Source: Ichthyophis bannanicus
Lineage: Eukaryota; Chordata; Amphibia; Gymnophiona; Ichthyophiidae
Assembly: GCA_033557465.1 (NCBI GenBank)
Contig: CM066045.1
Coordinates: 136,235,596-136,299,595, forward strand
Direction of reading: 5' to 3'
Length of the DNA stretch: 64,000 nt
Below are positions 20,883 to 31,262 of the stretch, piece after piece; within the stretch, counting starts at the first letter, position 1; every line of letters begins with the position of its first letter. The notes below the pieces were generated by a model. That model was not told the origin of the DNA, did no database searches, and saw nothing but the letters and a program-made list of their open reading frames with translations. The position numbers and the translations under genes are program-made.

Positions 20883-21476
20883 TTAATGCCCCTGTGCCGC
20901 CCCCCTAATGCCCCGCTGCGACCGGTCAGTCTCCCGTTGGAGAACACCTTCCAAGGCCTCTTGCCAATCATTCAAAAGTAAATCGACCCCCACCGGGGAT
21001 AAATGAACTCCATCCGGCCGGTACAGCCCAGTACAAGTCACCTCCACCCACGGGTGTAAAACTTGAAGCCCACCTTGCCCAGTTATCCATCGCCCTATTT
21101 GTCGATTTATTTTTGTGAGACCTCTCGACCAGCGCCGCTGGGCAGTGCAAGCAGGCCTTGGAATAATGTCTGACCAAATTAACAGAACCCCCGGAAACAT
21201 ACGCAATATCAACGCTAAATCTTTCGTTACAGCTCTGATGAGCTGCATACAAGTCCAGGCCACCAGGTCGTTGCCACCTAGGTGCAAAAGTAGCAGCCTC
21301 GGCTTGCTCCTCACTCGCTCGTGGTGCCGCAGCAAAGGCAGGAGCTGAGACCATCTCAACCCTCTCTCACCCAGCCATAGAAGCGACACCTGGGCAGGAT
21401 CCAGCCCCAGGTTAGGCCCAAACGGTCGCACCGCTGCTCGCCGACCTGCCCAAAACATGAAGGAGTGCCCTATCAT
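20883..21476 (-). CDS. SGNH-hydrolase-like protein of the Ngaro-type element
   Basis: An open frame of 197 residues. Block I has the catalytic Ser in MIGHSFMFW (Ser5), block III is LHLGGNDL (Gly67 to Asp70), and block V is DGVHLSPVG with Asp155 and His158, the catalytic Asp-x-x-His pair. Block II is probably GERGLRW. SGNH/GDSL-type hydrolase genes are known as the last gene in many vertebrate Ngaro elements; their role in transposition is unknown and the substrate cannot be predicted. It directly follows the recombinase gene (real end at about 21565). The frame is open further upstream (SCWMIGHSF), so the ATG at 21476 is only a candidate start. Every motif is intact, unlike the other genes of this copy. 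Confidence 0.82.
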   Translation of the reverse strand: MIGHSFMFWAGRRAAVRPFGPNLGLDPAQVSLLWLGERGLRWSQLLPLLRHHERVRSKPRLLLLHLGGNDLVAWTCMQLIRAVTKDLALILRMFPGVLLIWSDIIPRPACTAQRRWSRGLTKINRQIGRWITGQGGLQVLHPWVEVTCTGLYRPDGVHLSPVGVDLLLNDWQEALEGVLQRETDRSQRGIRGAAQGH

Positions 21477-21524
21477 CCAACAGCTTTGGGCACTCCGGTC
21501 TCCAACTGCAAAAGAAAATAAGAA

Positions 21525-22475
21525 TCAATCCATGCAACAGATTCCGCCCCCCCCCACCCACCCGTCACAAACGAACATAACCCCGGAACGCCTGAGAACA
21601 CCACCGCCCAATATTCTGAATGTCCTGCTGCGACAAGCCCTCTGCAGCAGCGCTGGTAGCGCGCCTATGCGAAAGGAATGAGCCGCATACTGCTCCGGGC
21701 ACTCGCCTACGAACTTCAATGCCAACCTCAAGACTGCCACTACCTGAAAACGCATAAGCAGCTGCCCGTCCTCATGCAGGAATAACCCCCCATCCCCCGC
21801 TGGGCGTATCCGTAAATACGCCCGCATTGTGCCAACTGGGCACGTGGCAAACCCCGAAATACCGCTCAGACGCACCCACAAACCCTTGCCCTGTGGATCA
21901 GTCTTAGATTTTGCCAACAAAACTCTCAACTGCCCCTTCTCAAAGCAAACATGCTGCCGCTGTAAAATCCCGACTGATCCCGCCCTTCTCGATTGCACCA
22001 CCAGCTCTCCCATGCGGAAGGCACCAAAAAAGGCCAGGCTAAAAATCGACCGAAACAGCACGGCCTCATACTGAGACAAGGCCACCTCAGGTAATGACTT
22101 GCATAACCTCTCCAACAAATCATGGGTGATCGGCCTCCGAGCATCCGGATGCACCGGCGTCACCTGACCCCACCATTGTAAGAGCCTGCGGGCTAAGAAA
22201 CCTCCCAATGGTAAGTCCCAACCAACTGCTTTCACAAAAAATTCAAAGCCCGCCAAGTGGCTACGCACTGACGAACGAGCCAATCCGGTCTCTTTAGCCC
22301 AGACTACATATTGTCCCAGCAACTGAGCGGATACCGGCCCAAACTGCCAACCACAGCTTTCCAGAAAGGCCACAACCTTTTCACATCCGTGCAGATACGC
22401 TGCCCATGTCCCAGCAGCTACGGAACTCTGCAGCAAGTCCTTCATCCCGGGTGGCCAAGACTCCATAACTTCCAA
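21525..22475 (-). pseudogene. Tyrosine recombinase of the Ngaro-type element (frameshifted)
   Basis: The N-terminal half has the SAM-like DNA-binding fold pattern (GTWAAYLHGCEKVVAFLESC, then GLARSSVRSHLAGFEFFVKA). The catalytic domain shows FGAFRMGELV (first Arg) and AAHSFRIGA (His-x-x-Arg). Just after RIGA, near 21660, a one-base loss shifts the frame. In the corrected frame the sequence continues to a Tyr codon at 21577-21579 inside FRGYVRL and a TGA at 21565-21567. The catalytic Tyr is therefore still present in DNA but lies out of frame. The family role is cutting and joining the circular DNA intermediate during integration. Confidence 0.85.
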
Positions 22476-22617
22476 GGGACCGCGCCTCCCTCTGCCTTCG
22501 CTTGTGGTGCCAGTCGACGAAATTGATCCAACTTAAAACGGGAAAGAGAATCAGCAATCTCATTAGCATAACCTGGTATATGACGGGCCCTAAGGTATAC
22601 ATTCAAACGTAAACATG

Positions 22618-22929
22618 CTAAATCACTTCCCGCATCAAGTTCGCTACCATTACACAGTGCGGCGAATAATGGTTCACCAGACTCACCACTGCTTCATTAT
22701 CACACCACCAAAGAACCCTTCTGTTACGAAGCCTATCGGGCCACAACTCCAATGCCACTAAAATGGGAAACAACTCTAAAAACGTGATATTGCTGGTGAG
22801 ACGCGACTCGTGCCAAGCTTGTGGCCAGCGCTCAGCACACCAAGCACCCCTGAAGTAAATACCCAAGCCTATGCCACCCGCCGCATCTGTATACAACTGC
22901 AAATCCGCACTGCTGAGCTCTGGCTCCAT
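22618..22929 (-). pseudogene. RNase H domain of the Ngaro-type element (3' piece)
   Basis: LQLYTDAAGG carries the first catalytic Asp, ITFLELFPILVAL the Glu, and LWWCDNEAVV the second Asp. A frameshift near 22620-22645 separates it from the following connection (ARHIPGYANEIADSLSRF), which has the last catalytic Asp and leads to the recombinase. The reading frame runs across the L1 insertion point without change of phase when the L1 and one target duplication are ignored. This shows that RT and RNase H were one polypeptide before the L1 landed. Confidence 0.85.
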
Positions 22930-22930
22930 T

Positions 22931-22944
22931 AAAACTGTGGTCCC
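22931..22944 (+). repeat. L1 target-site duplication, left copy
   Basis: aaaactgtggtccc; an identical copy is at 28365-28378 after the poly(A). The exact length is ambiguous by up to four bases, because the duplication begins with A residues that merge with the tail. Confidence 0.95.
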
Positions 22945-23056
22945 GGGGGGGCGGAGCCCGATGTCCAGCGGGATGGTCGCATAACGCTGAGGCTCCCGAG
23001 AGGCCTACTCAGAATCCTGAATTAACACCGGACATACTTGAATTTCTGCTCTGATC

Positions 23057-23926
23057 TTGCCGGGGCACATTGGTGAGTTGGCGGGGACCAAACCTACGCG
23101 CCTGGAATTTGGATCTCCAGCGGCTTCTCACGGCAAACGCTCCAAAACTGAACCCCCGTCCCCGCAGAAGGGGCTGGCTTTGCGCGAGGGCCCCGAAATG
23201 CAGCAGGAAATCCTCGCAGAGATTAGAGGGGTTAAGGACCTCGTGCAGTCAAACGGTGAAGCACTCCGAGCGCTGCGGGAAGATCTTGGTGTGTTACAAG
23301 GCAGGCTAGAGGGGCTCTCTTCGCGTCAGGACAAAATGGAGAGCGTATTAGACTCCCACGCGGCCCGGTTGTCCAAACTCGACAAAGTTGAACGTCAGGT
23401 GAGGGCCTTGCAGAAAGAAGTGGAAGATGGCAATAATAGAGCGCGCCGCAACAACCTACGACTCGTGGGCATACCGGAGGGAGCGGAATCGGGAGACATG
23501 AAGGAGTTTTTATATAAAATCCTCCCTTCCTTGCTCCAAATCACCTTTACCAAAGAATTGGAGATCGATCGCGCTCATCGTGTACCCACAAACATAACGC
23601 TCAACAGGAAGACCCCGCGGCCCATCATCTTTCGACTTTTGAGATATCAACATGTGGAGCAAATTCTCAGTGCCTCTCGGGCAAAGGGCCATATGGAGTT
23701 TGAGAGCCATAAGATCTCCTTCTATCCTGACTTGGCTAAACCCACGGTCGACCGCCGAAAGCGCTTTCTGGAATTCCGGCCGAGGCTTCAACAACTACAA
23801 GCACGCTATGGCCTGATGTACCCGGCCAAGCTCCGAGTCACGCTTCACAATCAGACAAGAACATTTGAGGACCCTGATCTACTAGCGGAGTTTTTGGATG
23901 CTAAAGAAGCCGACTTGATGCGTTGA
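23057..23926 (+). CDS. L1 ORF1 (RNA-binding chaperone, transposase_22 family)
   Basis: An open frame of about 289 codons from TTG at 23057 to TGA at 23924-23926. The first in-frame ATG is at 23198 (about 242 residues). Residues after that ATG form a coiled coil with heptad leucines (EILAEIRGVKDLVQ through KLDKVERQVRALQKEVED). The RRM-like and C-terminal domains follow, including RRNNLRLVGIPEGAE, TPRPIIFRLLRYQ and RVTLHNQTRTFEDP. The family forms trimers that coat L1 RNA and help strand exchange. The frame stays open upstream of the ATG to 23042, so either the N-terminus is short, a non-ATG start is used, or the original ATG was lost. Confidence 0.88.
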   Translation: MPGHIGELAGTKPTRLEFGSPAASHGKRSKTEPPSPQKGLALREGPEMQQEILAEIRGVKDLVQSNGEALRALREDLGVLQGRLEGLSSRQDKMESVLDSHAARLSKLDKVERQVRALQKEVEDGNNRARRNNLRLVGIPEGAESGDMKEFLYKILPSLLQITFTKELEIDRAHRVPTNITLNRKTPRPIIFRLLRYQHVEQILSASRAKGHMEFESHKISFYPDLAKPTVDRRKRFLEFRPRLQQLQARYGLMYPAKLRVTLHNQTRTFEDPDLLAEFLDAKEADLMR

Positions 23927-24345
23927 CTTCCAGAATATTCCTGCCAGTATTCTCATATCCGCTGTGCCTGCCATATTGGATTTGCCGCGACTCAGCAAAA
24001 GTCTGCCGAGGGCGGTTTGTTGCCTTATCTTGATGATATCTGTGACCCGACTCCATCTACCCATCGTAGCCTCGATGAGTAACAGAGACAGTGTTAATTA
24101 TGGACTCTGGTGTTTTTTTTTTTTCTTTTTTTATGTCTCTATCTTCCTCTCTAGGGCCTCCTCCCGCAGACATATGGTCGCCATTTTCATTGGGGGTTTT
24201 GCTTCTTCTCTAAGTTACTTTGGTACATACTTTTCAATATGAGGTGTATTAGTCAGCAGACTCGGTGATTATATCATCTTTGTACAGTTTCTGATTATGT
24301 TGTATGTTTTCCAGCGCCCTTATCTAAAATGTCTATTACTGATCG

Positions 24346-27300
24346 ATGGCACCATGTAGGATTTTATCATTGAACGTAAAAGGAATCAATAATCCGATAA
24401 AACGAAAGAAAATCCTAAGCTATCTAAGTCATGAAGCTGCGGATCTGATTTTCCTCCAAGAAACGCATTTAAATTCGAAGGAAACCCTTAAACTCAATAT
24501 TAAACCTTACATGGTGGCCGCCTATTCTCCAGCCGTTTCTAAGAAATGTGGGGTTGCCATACTGGTTAGGAAATCTCTGCATGCTACTATTATTGCGACT
24601 AGCTCAGATACAGCAGGTAGATGGTCCAGAGCTCACCTCAAGATAGGTAACCTTGAAGTTACATGTATATGCCTTTATGCTCCTAATGTGGATGACCCTG
24701 CCTTTTTTGCTACCATTGCTCAGGTTGCGCAGGCCTCTGCTAATACTTCATTGATAATAGGGGGGGATTTCAATTTAGTTCTTGATCCCCTGATTGACAA
24801 ACAGCCGCCTAGGACAAGTGGTCCCCCCAAGAGTCATACCACGCTTACCTCTGTGATCAAAGATCTTGCTTTAGTCGATCTATGGAGGTTACTACACCCC
24901 AATGAGCTTGACTTTACTTTCTTTTCTTCCCCTCATAAATCCCAGTCTCGTATAGATTTCTTTCTCATATCAAAACTGTTAGTCCCTCAGGTGGACACTG
25001 CAAAGATTCACTCCCAACATATTTCAGATCATGCTGCTATTTCTTTTCAATTACACACTACTGCACCCCAAGGGAATTCGGGGGCCTGGTTCTTTGATAG
25101 AGCCCTATTAACTCAGCCAGAGTTCCAGTTAGAAATTCGAGCAGCCATACAGGATTACTTCCATTTTAATTTACCCCAGGATACTGCAAATTGGGCTTGG
25201 TGGGAGGGTTTCAAAGCGGCCATTCGTGCAACGATCACTAGTTATCAAATTCGCCTGCGGAAACAACGCAAACAGCAGCTACTTATACTAGACCAACAAA
25301 TCAAAGCAGGCGAACGAGTTCTAACTTCCCGTACTGATCCATGCGTCTTAGTTCGCTTACAGCGTCTCCGTTTTCAATATAATGCAATCCTCTCAACTGC
25401 AGCTTCTAAGAGTATTGAGCTTCAACGAGGGACATACTACCGTGAAAGCAACCGAGCCGGTCAACTTTTAGCCAACGCCTTGAAAGGTCAAAAAGAAGCC
25501 AAACGCGTAGCGGCCCTTCGAGCCCCACAGGGAGGGGGCATACTGACCACAGACTCCGATATCGTAGAACTCTTTCGGGATTTCTATACCCGTCTCTATC
25601 AATCTGAATGTGATTTCTCATCAGAGACCTTCGAGCGATTGTTTTCTGATATTCAGCGGCCGACCCTTTCTGAAGCTGATAGGGATGCGCTAGATGAACC
25701 TTTCTCTACTTCAGAGATCCAATTTGCCCTAAAACGCACAGCCTCGGGTCGAGCCGCCGGGCCTGATGGTCTCCCGACCGAATTCTACAAAACGTTCAGT
25801 GCAGATTTAGTACCCTACTTAAAACTCTATTTTACTGCCCTTGCGGTAGATACATCCTCTTTGGGATCCTTTTCTGCAGCTAATGTGGTAGTATTTGAGA
25901 AAGAAGGCAGAGACCCGCTGCTAACTGCCAACTATCGTCCAATCTACCTACTTAATGCCGATTATAAGATCTTCGCAACGATCTTGGCCTCCCGGCTATC
26001 TGACAGGATGGCCACCTTAATCCATCCCGACCAATGCGGTTTTATACCCGGCCGATCCACCGCTGACAATGCTCGGACCTTGTGCCATGTACTATCCAGT
26101 GCTGCCAACTTGGACCACCCATGGGTGGGTCTTTCCCTAGATGCTGAAAAAGCCTTTGATCGCCTAGAATGGCCCTTTTTATTTGCAGTTCTCCGATGGT
26201 ATGGCTTTGGGGAGGGCTTCCTCCGATACCTCCAAGTCATGTACACTCAACCCGTTGCCAGTATTTGTGTAAATGCTATTAAGTCTCAGCCTTTTAATCT
26301 CCAAAGAGGCACGCGTCAAGGTTGCCCCCTATCACCAATGCTCTTTGATCTTGCTCTTGAACCCCTCGCCCTCCTTATTAGACAGTCTGCACGTATTCGT
26401 GGTGTCCCCTTCAGTCACAGAGAGATTAAACTCTCTGCATATGCAGATGACCTTATGCTCTTCGTATCCCTTGATTCGGTTCCAGCTGTCTTGGATCTGA
26501 TTGATGGATACTCGCAATTATCGGGCTATAAAATAAACTGGACCAAATCCGTAGCATTCCCACTGAACCGCTGGGTACATGAGGCTGACATGCAGGCCTT
26601 TCCTTTCCTTTGGCAATCCCGCATGGTGAAATATCTTGGGGTCCATTACTGTTCTCCTTTAGAAGACACTATTAGTTTTAATGCCAAAGAGGTAGTCTCC
26701 AAAGTCCGTGAGCTCACAAATCGTTGGTCTCCCTTATCCCTTACATGGTGGGGCCGCCTAGAAACTGTGAAGATGATGATAGTCCCCAAGGTGAACTATA
26801 TTTTAGAAATGCTGCCATGCTTACTCCCGCTACACACCTACAAAGATATTGAGGGCCTTCTCGTCCGCTATCTCTGGCAGGGCAAACCACCAAGGATAGC
26901 TAAGCAAAAACTACAGTCTGCGAAGGAACTAGGGGGTACCCGCTTTCCTGATTTTCTCAAATATCATCAAGCCTTCTTACTTAAACAAGGTGCCCGATGG
27001 CTAGATGCCTCGACCGACAGCAGACCAGTTTGGCTTGACATAGAAGAGGAGCTTAGTAACCCGATTCCGTTGATCCATCTCCCCGGTATGTCCCATCAAG
27101 TAGACTCCCGCCATCCCCCAATGATTGTTGATACTCTTGCGGCCTTTAATACTCTCATTCTATTACTGGGCCCAAACGTATGTCCTCAGGACGGACTCCC
27201 GCTGTGGAATAACCCCAGAATTCAAGTCCTAAATAGAACGATAGCATGGAAACCCTGGTACTCTAGGGGGATCTGGACACCCGAACAGCTCTTCTCTGCA

Positions 27301-28137
27301 GCTCGTTGGAAGACCTTTTCTGATTTACAAAAGGAATTTGCGTTACCAGCGAAACATTACTTTCAATTGATGCAGCTTCAACACTGCCTCAAAAGTGCTC
27401 GAATCCTGCCACCCTCTGTCTCTACTGAGGACGGGCTATTAGACCTAATTCACTCTATTAGTAGTACACATGGGGTAGCCTCTAACTTTTATAAACTATT
27501 ATGTCAGGGTACAGACACTGCTACTTGTAGAGCCCAGCAAGCCTGGGAGCGCGAACTGCAAACCACTTTAACCCCTGTGCAATGGAGCGTTTTCTGGAGC
27601 AAAGTAGTGCGGGTTTCCCGATCTGCCTCAGTTACCCAAACTCTCTTCTTTTTTGCACATAGATGCTTTTATACTCCAGAAAAAATAGCCAAATGGAACA
27701 CAACTGCTAGGGACCAGTGTTGGTCTTGTCATACTGCTGTGGGAACCCTCGCTCATGTTATTTATGAATGTCCTCAACTACAGGTTTACTGGGGGCGGGT
27801 CTGGGGTCGTATTCAACTTATCTTACACCTCCACGAGCCTCTTTCTTGGAAGATTGTGGGACTCCGCTCAGTGGCGGAGGTCCCCTCTCTTCCTAAGAAG
27901 GGTCGCTTTCTCCTTGATTTCATGCTGGGTATAGCTATATGTTTAATCACGAGGAATTGGAAGGATAGCTCTCGACTTACTGTCAATGAATGGTGGAACC
28001 TTGTCTGCCTATATAGTAAATATGAGCAGATATCTCGGAGAGCTATTCCCCATACCCAAACTCACTCTCGCTTGTCTAAATGGCAGATGCTTAATGATTA
28101 TGTACAATCTGCTCATTGCTCCGACATGTCTGTTTAA
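24346..28137 (+). CDS. L1 ORF2 (endonuclease, reverse transcriptase, zinc finger)
   Basis: 1,263 residues from ATG 24346 to TAA, a normal length for Tx1-group L1 ORF2. The APE-type endonuclease has LSLNVKG (Asn10), FLQETH (Glu39), GGDFN (139-143) and SDH (227-229). RT has SYAND-type fingers, then YRPIYLLNADYKIFA, GFIPGRSTADNARTL, LSLDAEKAFDRLEW, RGTRQGCPLSPMLFDLAL and YADDLMLF (YADD 699-702). The C-terminal CCHC-like finger is CWSC...H...C at Cys1125, Cys1128, His1137 and Cys1142. The protein nicks target DNA and primes reverse transcription on it. No internal stop or frameshift was seen. Confidence 0.93.
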   Translation: MAPCRILSLNVKGINNPIKRKKILSYLSHEAADLIFLQETHLNSKETLKLNIKPYMVAAYSPAVSKKCGVAILVRKSLHATIIATSSDTAGRWSRAHLKIGNLEVTCICLYAPNVDDPAFFATIAQVAQASANTSLIIGGDFNLVLDPLIDKQPPRTSGPPKSHTTLTSVIKDLALVDLWRLLHPNELDFTFFSSPHKSQSRIDFFLISKLLVPQVDTAKIHSQHISDHAAISFQLHTTAPQGNSGAWFFDRALLTQPEFQLEIRAAIQDYFHFNLPQDTANWAWWEGFKAAIRATITSYQIRLRKQRKQQLLILDQQIKAGERVLTSRTDPCVLVRLQRLRFQYNAILSTAASKSIELQRGTYYRESNRAGQLLANALKGQKEAKRVAALRAPQGGGILTTDSDIVELFRDFYTRLYQSECDFSSETFERLFSDIQRPTLSEADRDALDEPFSTSEIQFALKRTASGRAAGPDGLPTEFYKTFSADLVPYLKLYFTALAVDTSSLGSFSAANVVVFEKEGRDPLLTANYRPIYLLNADYKIFATILASRLSDRMATLIHPDQCGFIPGRSTADNARTLCHVLSSAANLDHPWVGLSLDAEKAFDRLEWPFLFAVLRWYGFGEGFLRYLQVMYTQPVASICVNAIKSQPFNLQRGTRQGCPLSPMLFDLALEPLALLIRQSARIRGVPFSHREIKLSAYADDLMLFVSLDSVPAVLDLIDGYSQLSGYKINWTKSVAFPLNRWVHEADMQAFPFLWQSRMVKYLGVHYCSPLEDTISFNAKEVVSKVRELTNRWSPLSLTWWGRLETVKMMIVPKVNYILEMLPCLLPLHTYKDIEGLLVRYLWQGKPPRIAKQKLQSAKELGGTRFPDFLKYHQAFLLKQGARWLDASTDSRPVWLDIEEELSNPIPLIHLPGMSHQVDSRHPPMIVDTLAAFNTLILLLGPNVCPQDGLPLWNNPRIQVLNRTIAWKPWYSRGIWTPEQLFSAARWKTFSDLQKEFALPAKHYFQLMQLQHCLKSARILPPSVSTEDGLLDLIHSISSTHGVASNFYKLLCQGTDTATCRAQQAWERELQTTLTPVQWSVFWSKVVRVSRSASVTQTLFFFAHRCFYTPEKIAKWNTTARDQCWSCHTAVGTLAHVIYECPQLQVYWGRVWGRIQLILHLHEPLSWKIVGLRSVAEVPSLPKKGRFLLDFMLGIAICLITRNWKDSSRLTVNEWWNLVCLYSKYEQISRRAIPHTQTHSRLSKWQMLNDYVQSAHCSDMSV

Positions 28138-28364
28138 TGTACACTCATCATGTTTCAGATCACCGTTTGGTTTTGTAACACAATAATGTCAGTACACGCC
28201 CGTTTCGGGAATGATTAGTTTTCTAGAGAAGAAGCAGGGGGGAGGGGGGTGGTAGGGGTTTACTTTGGTGTATGTATCTCATTCTATGTATGTATCTGTC
28301 TTTTAGTTGTATGTCTTCCTTTCCTTTGTTGTTATAAAACGAAAATAAAGAATTAAAAAAAAAA

Positions 28365-28378
28365 AAAACTGTGGTCCC
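28365..28378 (+). repeat. L1 target-site duplication, right copy
   Basis: aaaactgtggtccc, identical to 22931-22944, directly after the L1 poly(A). The Ngaro-type RT reading frame resumes on the minus strand at this point. Confidence 0.95.
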
Positions 28379-29749
28379 ATTGAACTCCTCCAAAAAGACC
28401 TGCCAGATCCGCAAATCCGCCTTAATCGACTTCGAGACTCTCAGATGATGATGAGGCCTACGCACCCCAGCCGTAGCTGCTGCCAACCGACGCAAGAATA
28501 CCCTCCCCATAGGGATTACCCGACAAGCAAAATTTAACGATCCTATCAAAGCTTGCATCTCCTTCAGTGTTAACGTCGATGATGCCAGCACTTTAGCCAC
28601 CAACACGCGCAATCTGCAAACTTTGTCCTGAGGAAGACGTGCCACCATTAATTCCGAATCTAGCTCCACTCCCAGAAACGTGATTCACGTGGCAGGACCT
28701 TCCATCTTGTCTTTCGCCAGAGGCACTCCCAATTCCAGCGCCACCTCTACAAAACCATCCAACAATGCCCGGCATTCCGCCGATTGCGCCGACCCGACAA
28801 ATAAAAAATCGTCCAAATAGTGCACTACCTTCGCTATACCCACCTTACGCTCAACCGCCCACTGCAAAAAGGTACTGAACTTCTCGAAGTATGAACAGGA
28901 CACAGAACAGCCCATGGGCATGCATTTATCAAAATAAATCCCTTCTTCAAAGCGAAAACCCAATAAATAAAAGGAGGAAGGATGCACCGGAAGCAGCCTG
29001 AAGGCTGATTCAATATCGGCCTTCGCCATTTGTGCCCTATGCCCAGCTTCCCTTACTAGGTTCACTGCCTTATCGAACGATGCATATCGCACAGAACACA
29101 ACTCCCGCGGGATATAGTCATTAACCGACTCTCCTATCGGGCTGGACAAATTATGTATCAGGCGGAATTTCCCCGGCTCCTTTTTTGGTATTATTCCTAA
29201 AGGAGAAATTATCATTCTTGCGAATGGCTGTATCAAAAACGGGCCCGCCACTCTACCCAGCATCAATTCACTTTCCAACTTTTCTTTCACTACAGCCGCG
29301 AAGCGCCTAATGGACCAGGAATTCCGCACAGCCTGCCCCCCCGCCTGCCCACACACGGGAATTACAAAACGAAAATTAAAACCAGAATACAAAACTTCCC
29401 TATCGTGTCGTCTGGGGTACTGGCCCAGCCACACATTCAACACTTCAACTCTAATTGGCGTGGGAGCGAGGCTAAATAACCCTTCATTGCTTTGCACCAG
29501 GGGTAGGGGCCTGAGAGACCCCTTTTTTAACGCATTTGACCGCAGAATGGGCTCCCCCACAAATGGAAAAGACGTGCCTGAATTTGCAGTCTGGAAAAGG
29601 GCACGAGGTCTTGTTAAACCTCCAGCAAACATCGCCTGCCCCATTTCCCCCTGCGCGCTGCTGCCCGAGACTCCCTCCCCCGCGAAAGGACCGTCCTGCC
29701 CCAGCCGAAATCCCAACTGCGCCTTTTGCCCCTCCCCCTCCACCCCCAC
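28379..29749 (-). pseudogene. Reverse transcriptase of the Ngaro-type element (one stop)
   Basis: On the minus strand: IPKKEPGKFRLIHNLSSP, then AKADIESAFRLLPVHP (first catalytic Asp), MPMGCSVSCSYFEKFS, and HYLDDFLFVG (catalytic Asp pair, about 28795-28824), followed by FLGVELDSELMVARLP of the thumb. A TGA at 28685-28687 interrupts; the frame before and after is the same, so it is a single point change, most simply CGA to TGA at a CpG. The gene is cut at 28379 by the L1 insertion and continues as RNase H at 22929. The family role is reverse transcription of the element's RNA. Confidence 0.87.
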
Positions 29750-31262
29750 TCACTCTGGCCGACATCTGGGTCAACCACAAATGAATGTCCTGCATTCCTC
29801 ATGACACGAATCGATTTTCTTCCATCTTGTCCCTAAATTTTTCGTCATAGTTTAACCATGACCACCCTTCGTGTGTCTGTGAAGCTTCCAAAATTGAATC
29901 CGCATACGATAACAGCATCTCATAGTGTCCCGGATAATGCTGCCCCCAAACACTAGCCAAACGTAGAAACGCTCGGGTCCAATTGACCACATTCCGTGAT
30001 ACTTTCTTGACGCGCCCAGCCTTCTCATCTTCTTTAGGTTTTTTCCTACTTTCCCCCGAACGCTTGCGACCTTCTAACAGACGGAAAATATCAATATAAT
30101 GACGCTTTTTAATTCTCTGCCGTAACTTCTTCGGGACTCCCTCCCATAACTCCGAAATAGCCACCCCTTTCTCACTCCTCCTTTGACACGCGCTATCATC
30201 CGATGAGGACGACGAGGAAGACGAATCCGAGGACGACACTGACGAAGAGCTCGACCTGCGACGCCTCCGACAGGAATGCTTCCCCCGTTTTGTCCTTTTG
30301 ACCTTCCTTTTCCACCCTCTCTACTCTTCTCCCCAGATTCCTCCTGTAACTCACCCGAATCAACTGCCGCAGTCGCCACCACTTCCGCAGGGCTAACATC
30401 CACCGGGCTGCGTTCCACGTCTTGCCGCTGGCCACCCTCCTCTCTAGACACACCTCCACTGGACCTCCCCCTTGGCATAACCGGATTCGTATCTACGTGC
30501 TCTGCTCGCAGCTGTCCAACGTCAGCTCCTCCTGGTACTCGCTCTGGAACCTGTGAAGACAAAATAGGAAACAGAGGGGAGGGAACAGCAGAGGGCCACC
30601 CCGGCTGCCACGCCTCCAACCATTCCGCTCTGGAGGAACCCTGACCGCCCCCCAACCAGTGCCTCCATTGTGGAGGGCCATTCCAAGCCCCATAGCTACT
30701 GTGGCCCCACGGCGTGCCCTCGTATGATGCCATGCTCCTATGATGCATGTCAGGTGTTCCTGGGGGCCCAACCATAAGGCCCCTCCCTAGATTCCCAGAG
30801 CTCCACCCCCCCTGAGCTACATTCCCCTGCTCCTGATCAATCCCACCCCTAGCTATGTCACCCCCTTCCCTTAGAGCTCCTTGCTCCCCAAAACCAGTAG
30901 GCACCGGCCCAGCACAAGCCCCACCGCCCCTTACTTGAGGCTGCCCCCGCCTGATTTGCCCTCGCACTCTGGACCCTGAAGCCCCTTACTGATGGGCCCC
31001 CCCCCCTCCGCCCTGGCTGAGGCACCTTTGCTCGGGCCTGACTTCTGTGGGAAGTTCCGTGCTGCCCACGCCCACCACTTCTACTCCCCCTTACTGCAGC
31101 CCTACTCCTATTCGTATTCTGAGTACCCCGTCCACGACAACTCCCCGTCGGCCTGTCAGGGCCCCCCGCACCAGCCCCCAATCCTCCCCGAGCTATCTTC
31201 CCTGGGAAAAGAAAACACAGCCCACTATCAACAGTGACAATGGAGCACTCAAGGAGGCTCAA
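29484..31262 (-). pseudogene. Gag-like ORF1 of the Ngaro-type element (broken)
   Basis: The N-terminal part (about 31262-30300) is Gly/Arg/Pro-rich and spread over more than one frame. A Ser-rich stretch (SDSSSSSSSSDDSACQRR at about 30236) starts a conserved-looking domain, with PKKLRQRIKKRHYIDIFRLL and NVVNWTRAFLRLASVWG. The C-terminus has a cysteine/histidine cluster (CWRFN...SCPFPDCKFRH, then CGGAHSAVKC), the zinc-knuckle type seen in DIRS/Ngaro Gag proteins. A frameshift lies just upstream of about 30300. An in-frame TGA at 29801-29799 separates two pieces of the same frame and is again consistent with CGA to TGA. The exact start is not determined. Confidence 0.75.

Larger units (their letters stand above)
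22945..28364 (+). mobile_element. Full-length L1/Tx1-like LINE with two open ORFs
   Basis: The unit has a G-rich 5' end (5' UTR 22945 to about 23197), ORF1, a 419-bp spacer, ORF2, a 213-bp 3' UTR with aataaa at about 28344, and a short poly(A). It is bounded by a perfect 14-bp duplication. Both ORFs are open, and all endonuclease, RT and zinc-finger residues that I checked are present. It inserted into the RT-RNase H gene of the Ngaro-type element in the opposite orientation. A full-length copy with unmutated target duplications is young and may be competent, subject to the ORF1 start-codon problem. Confidence 0.92.

Noticed and set aside
29310..29804. 164-codon + strand frame
   Set aside because: Antisense shadow of the Ngaro-type gag/RT region, which has the recognisable motifs.
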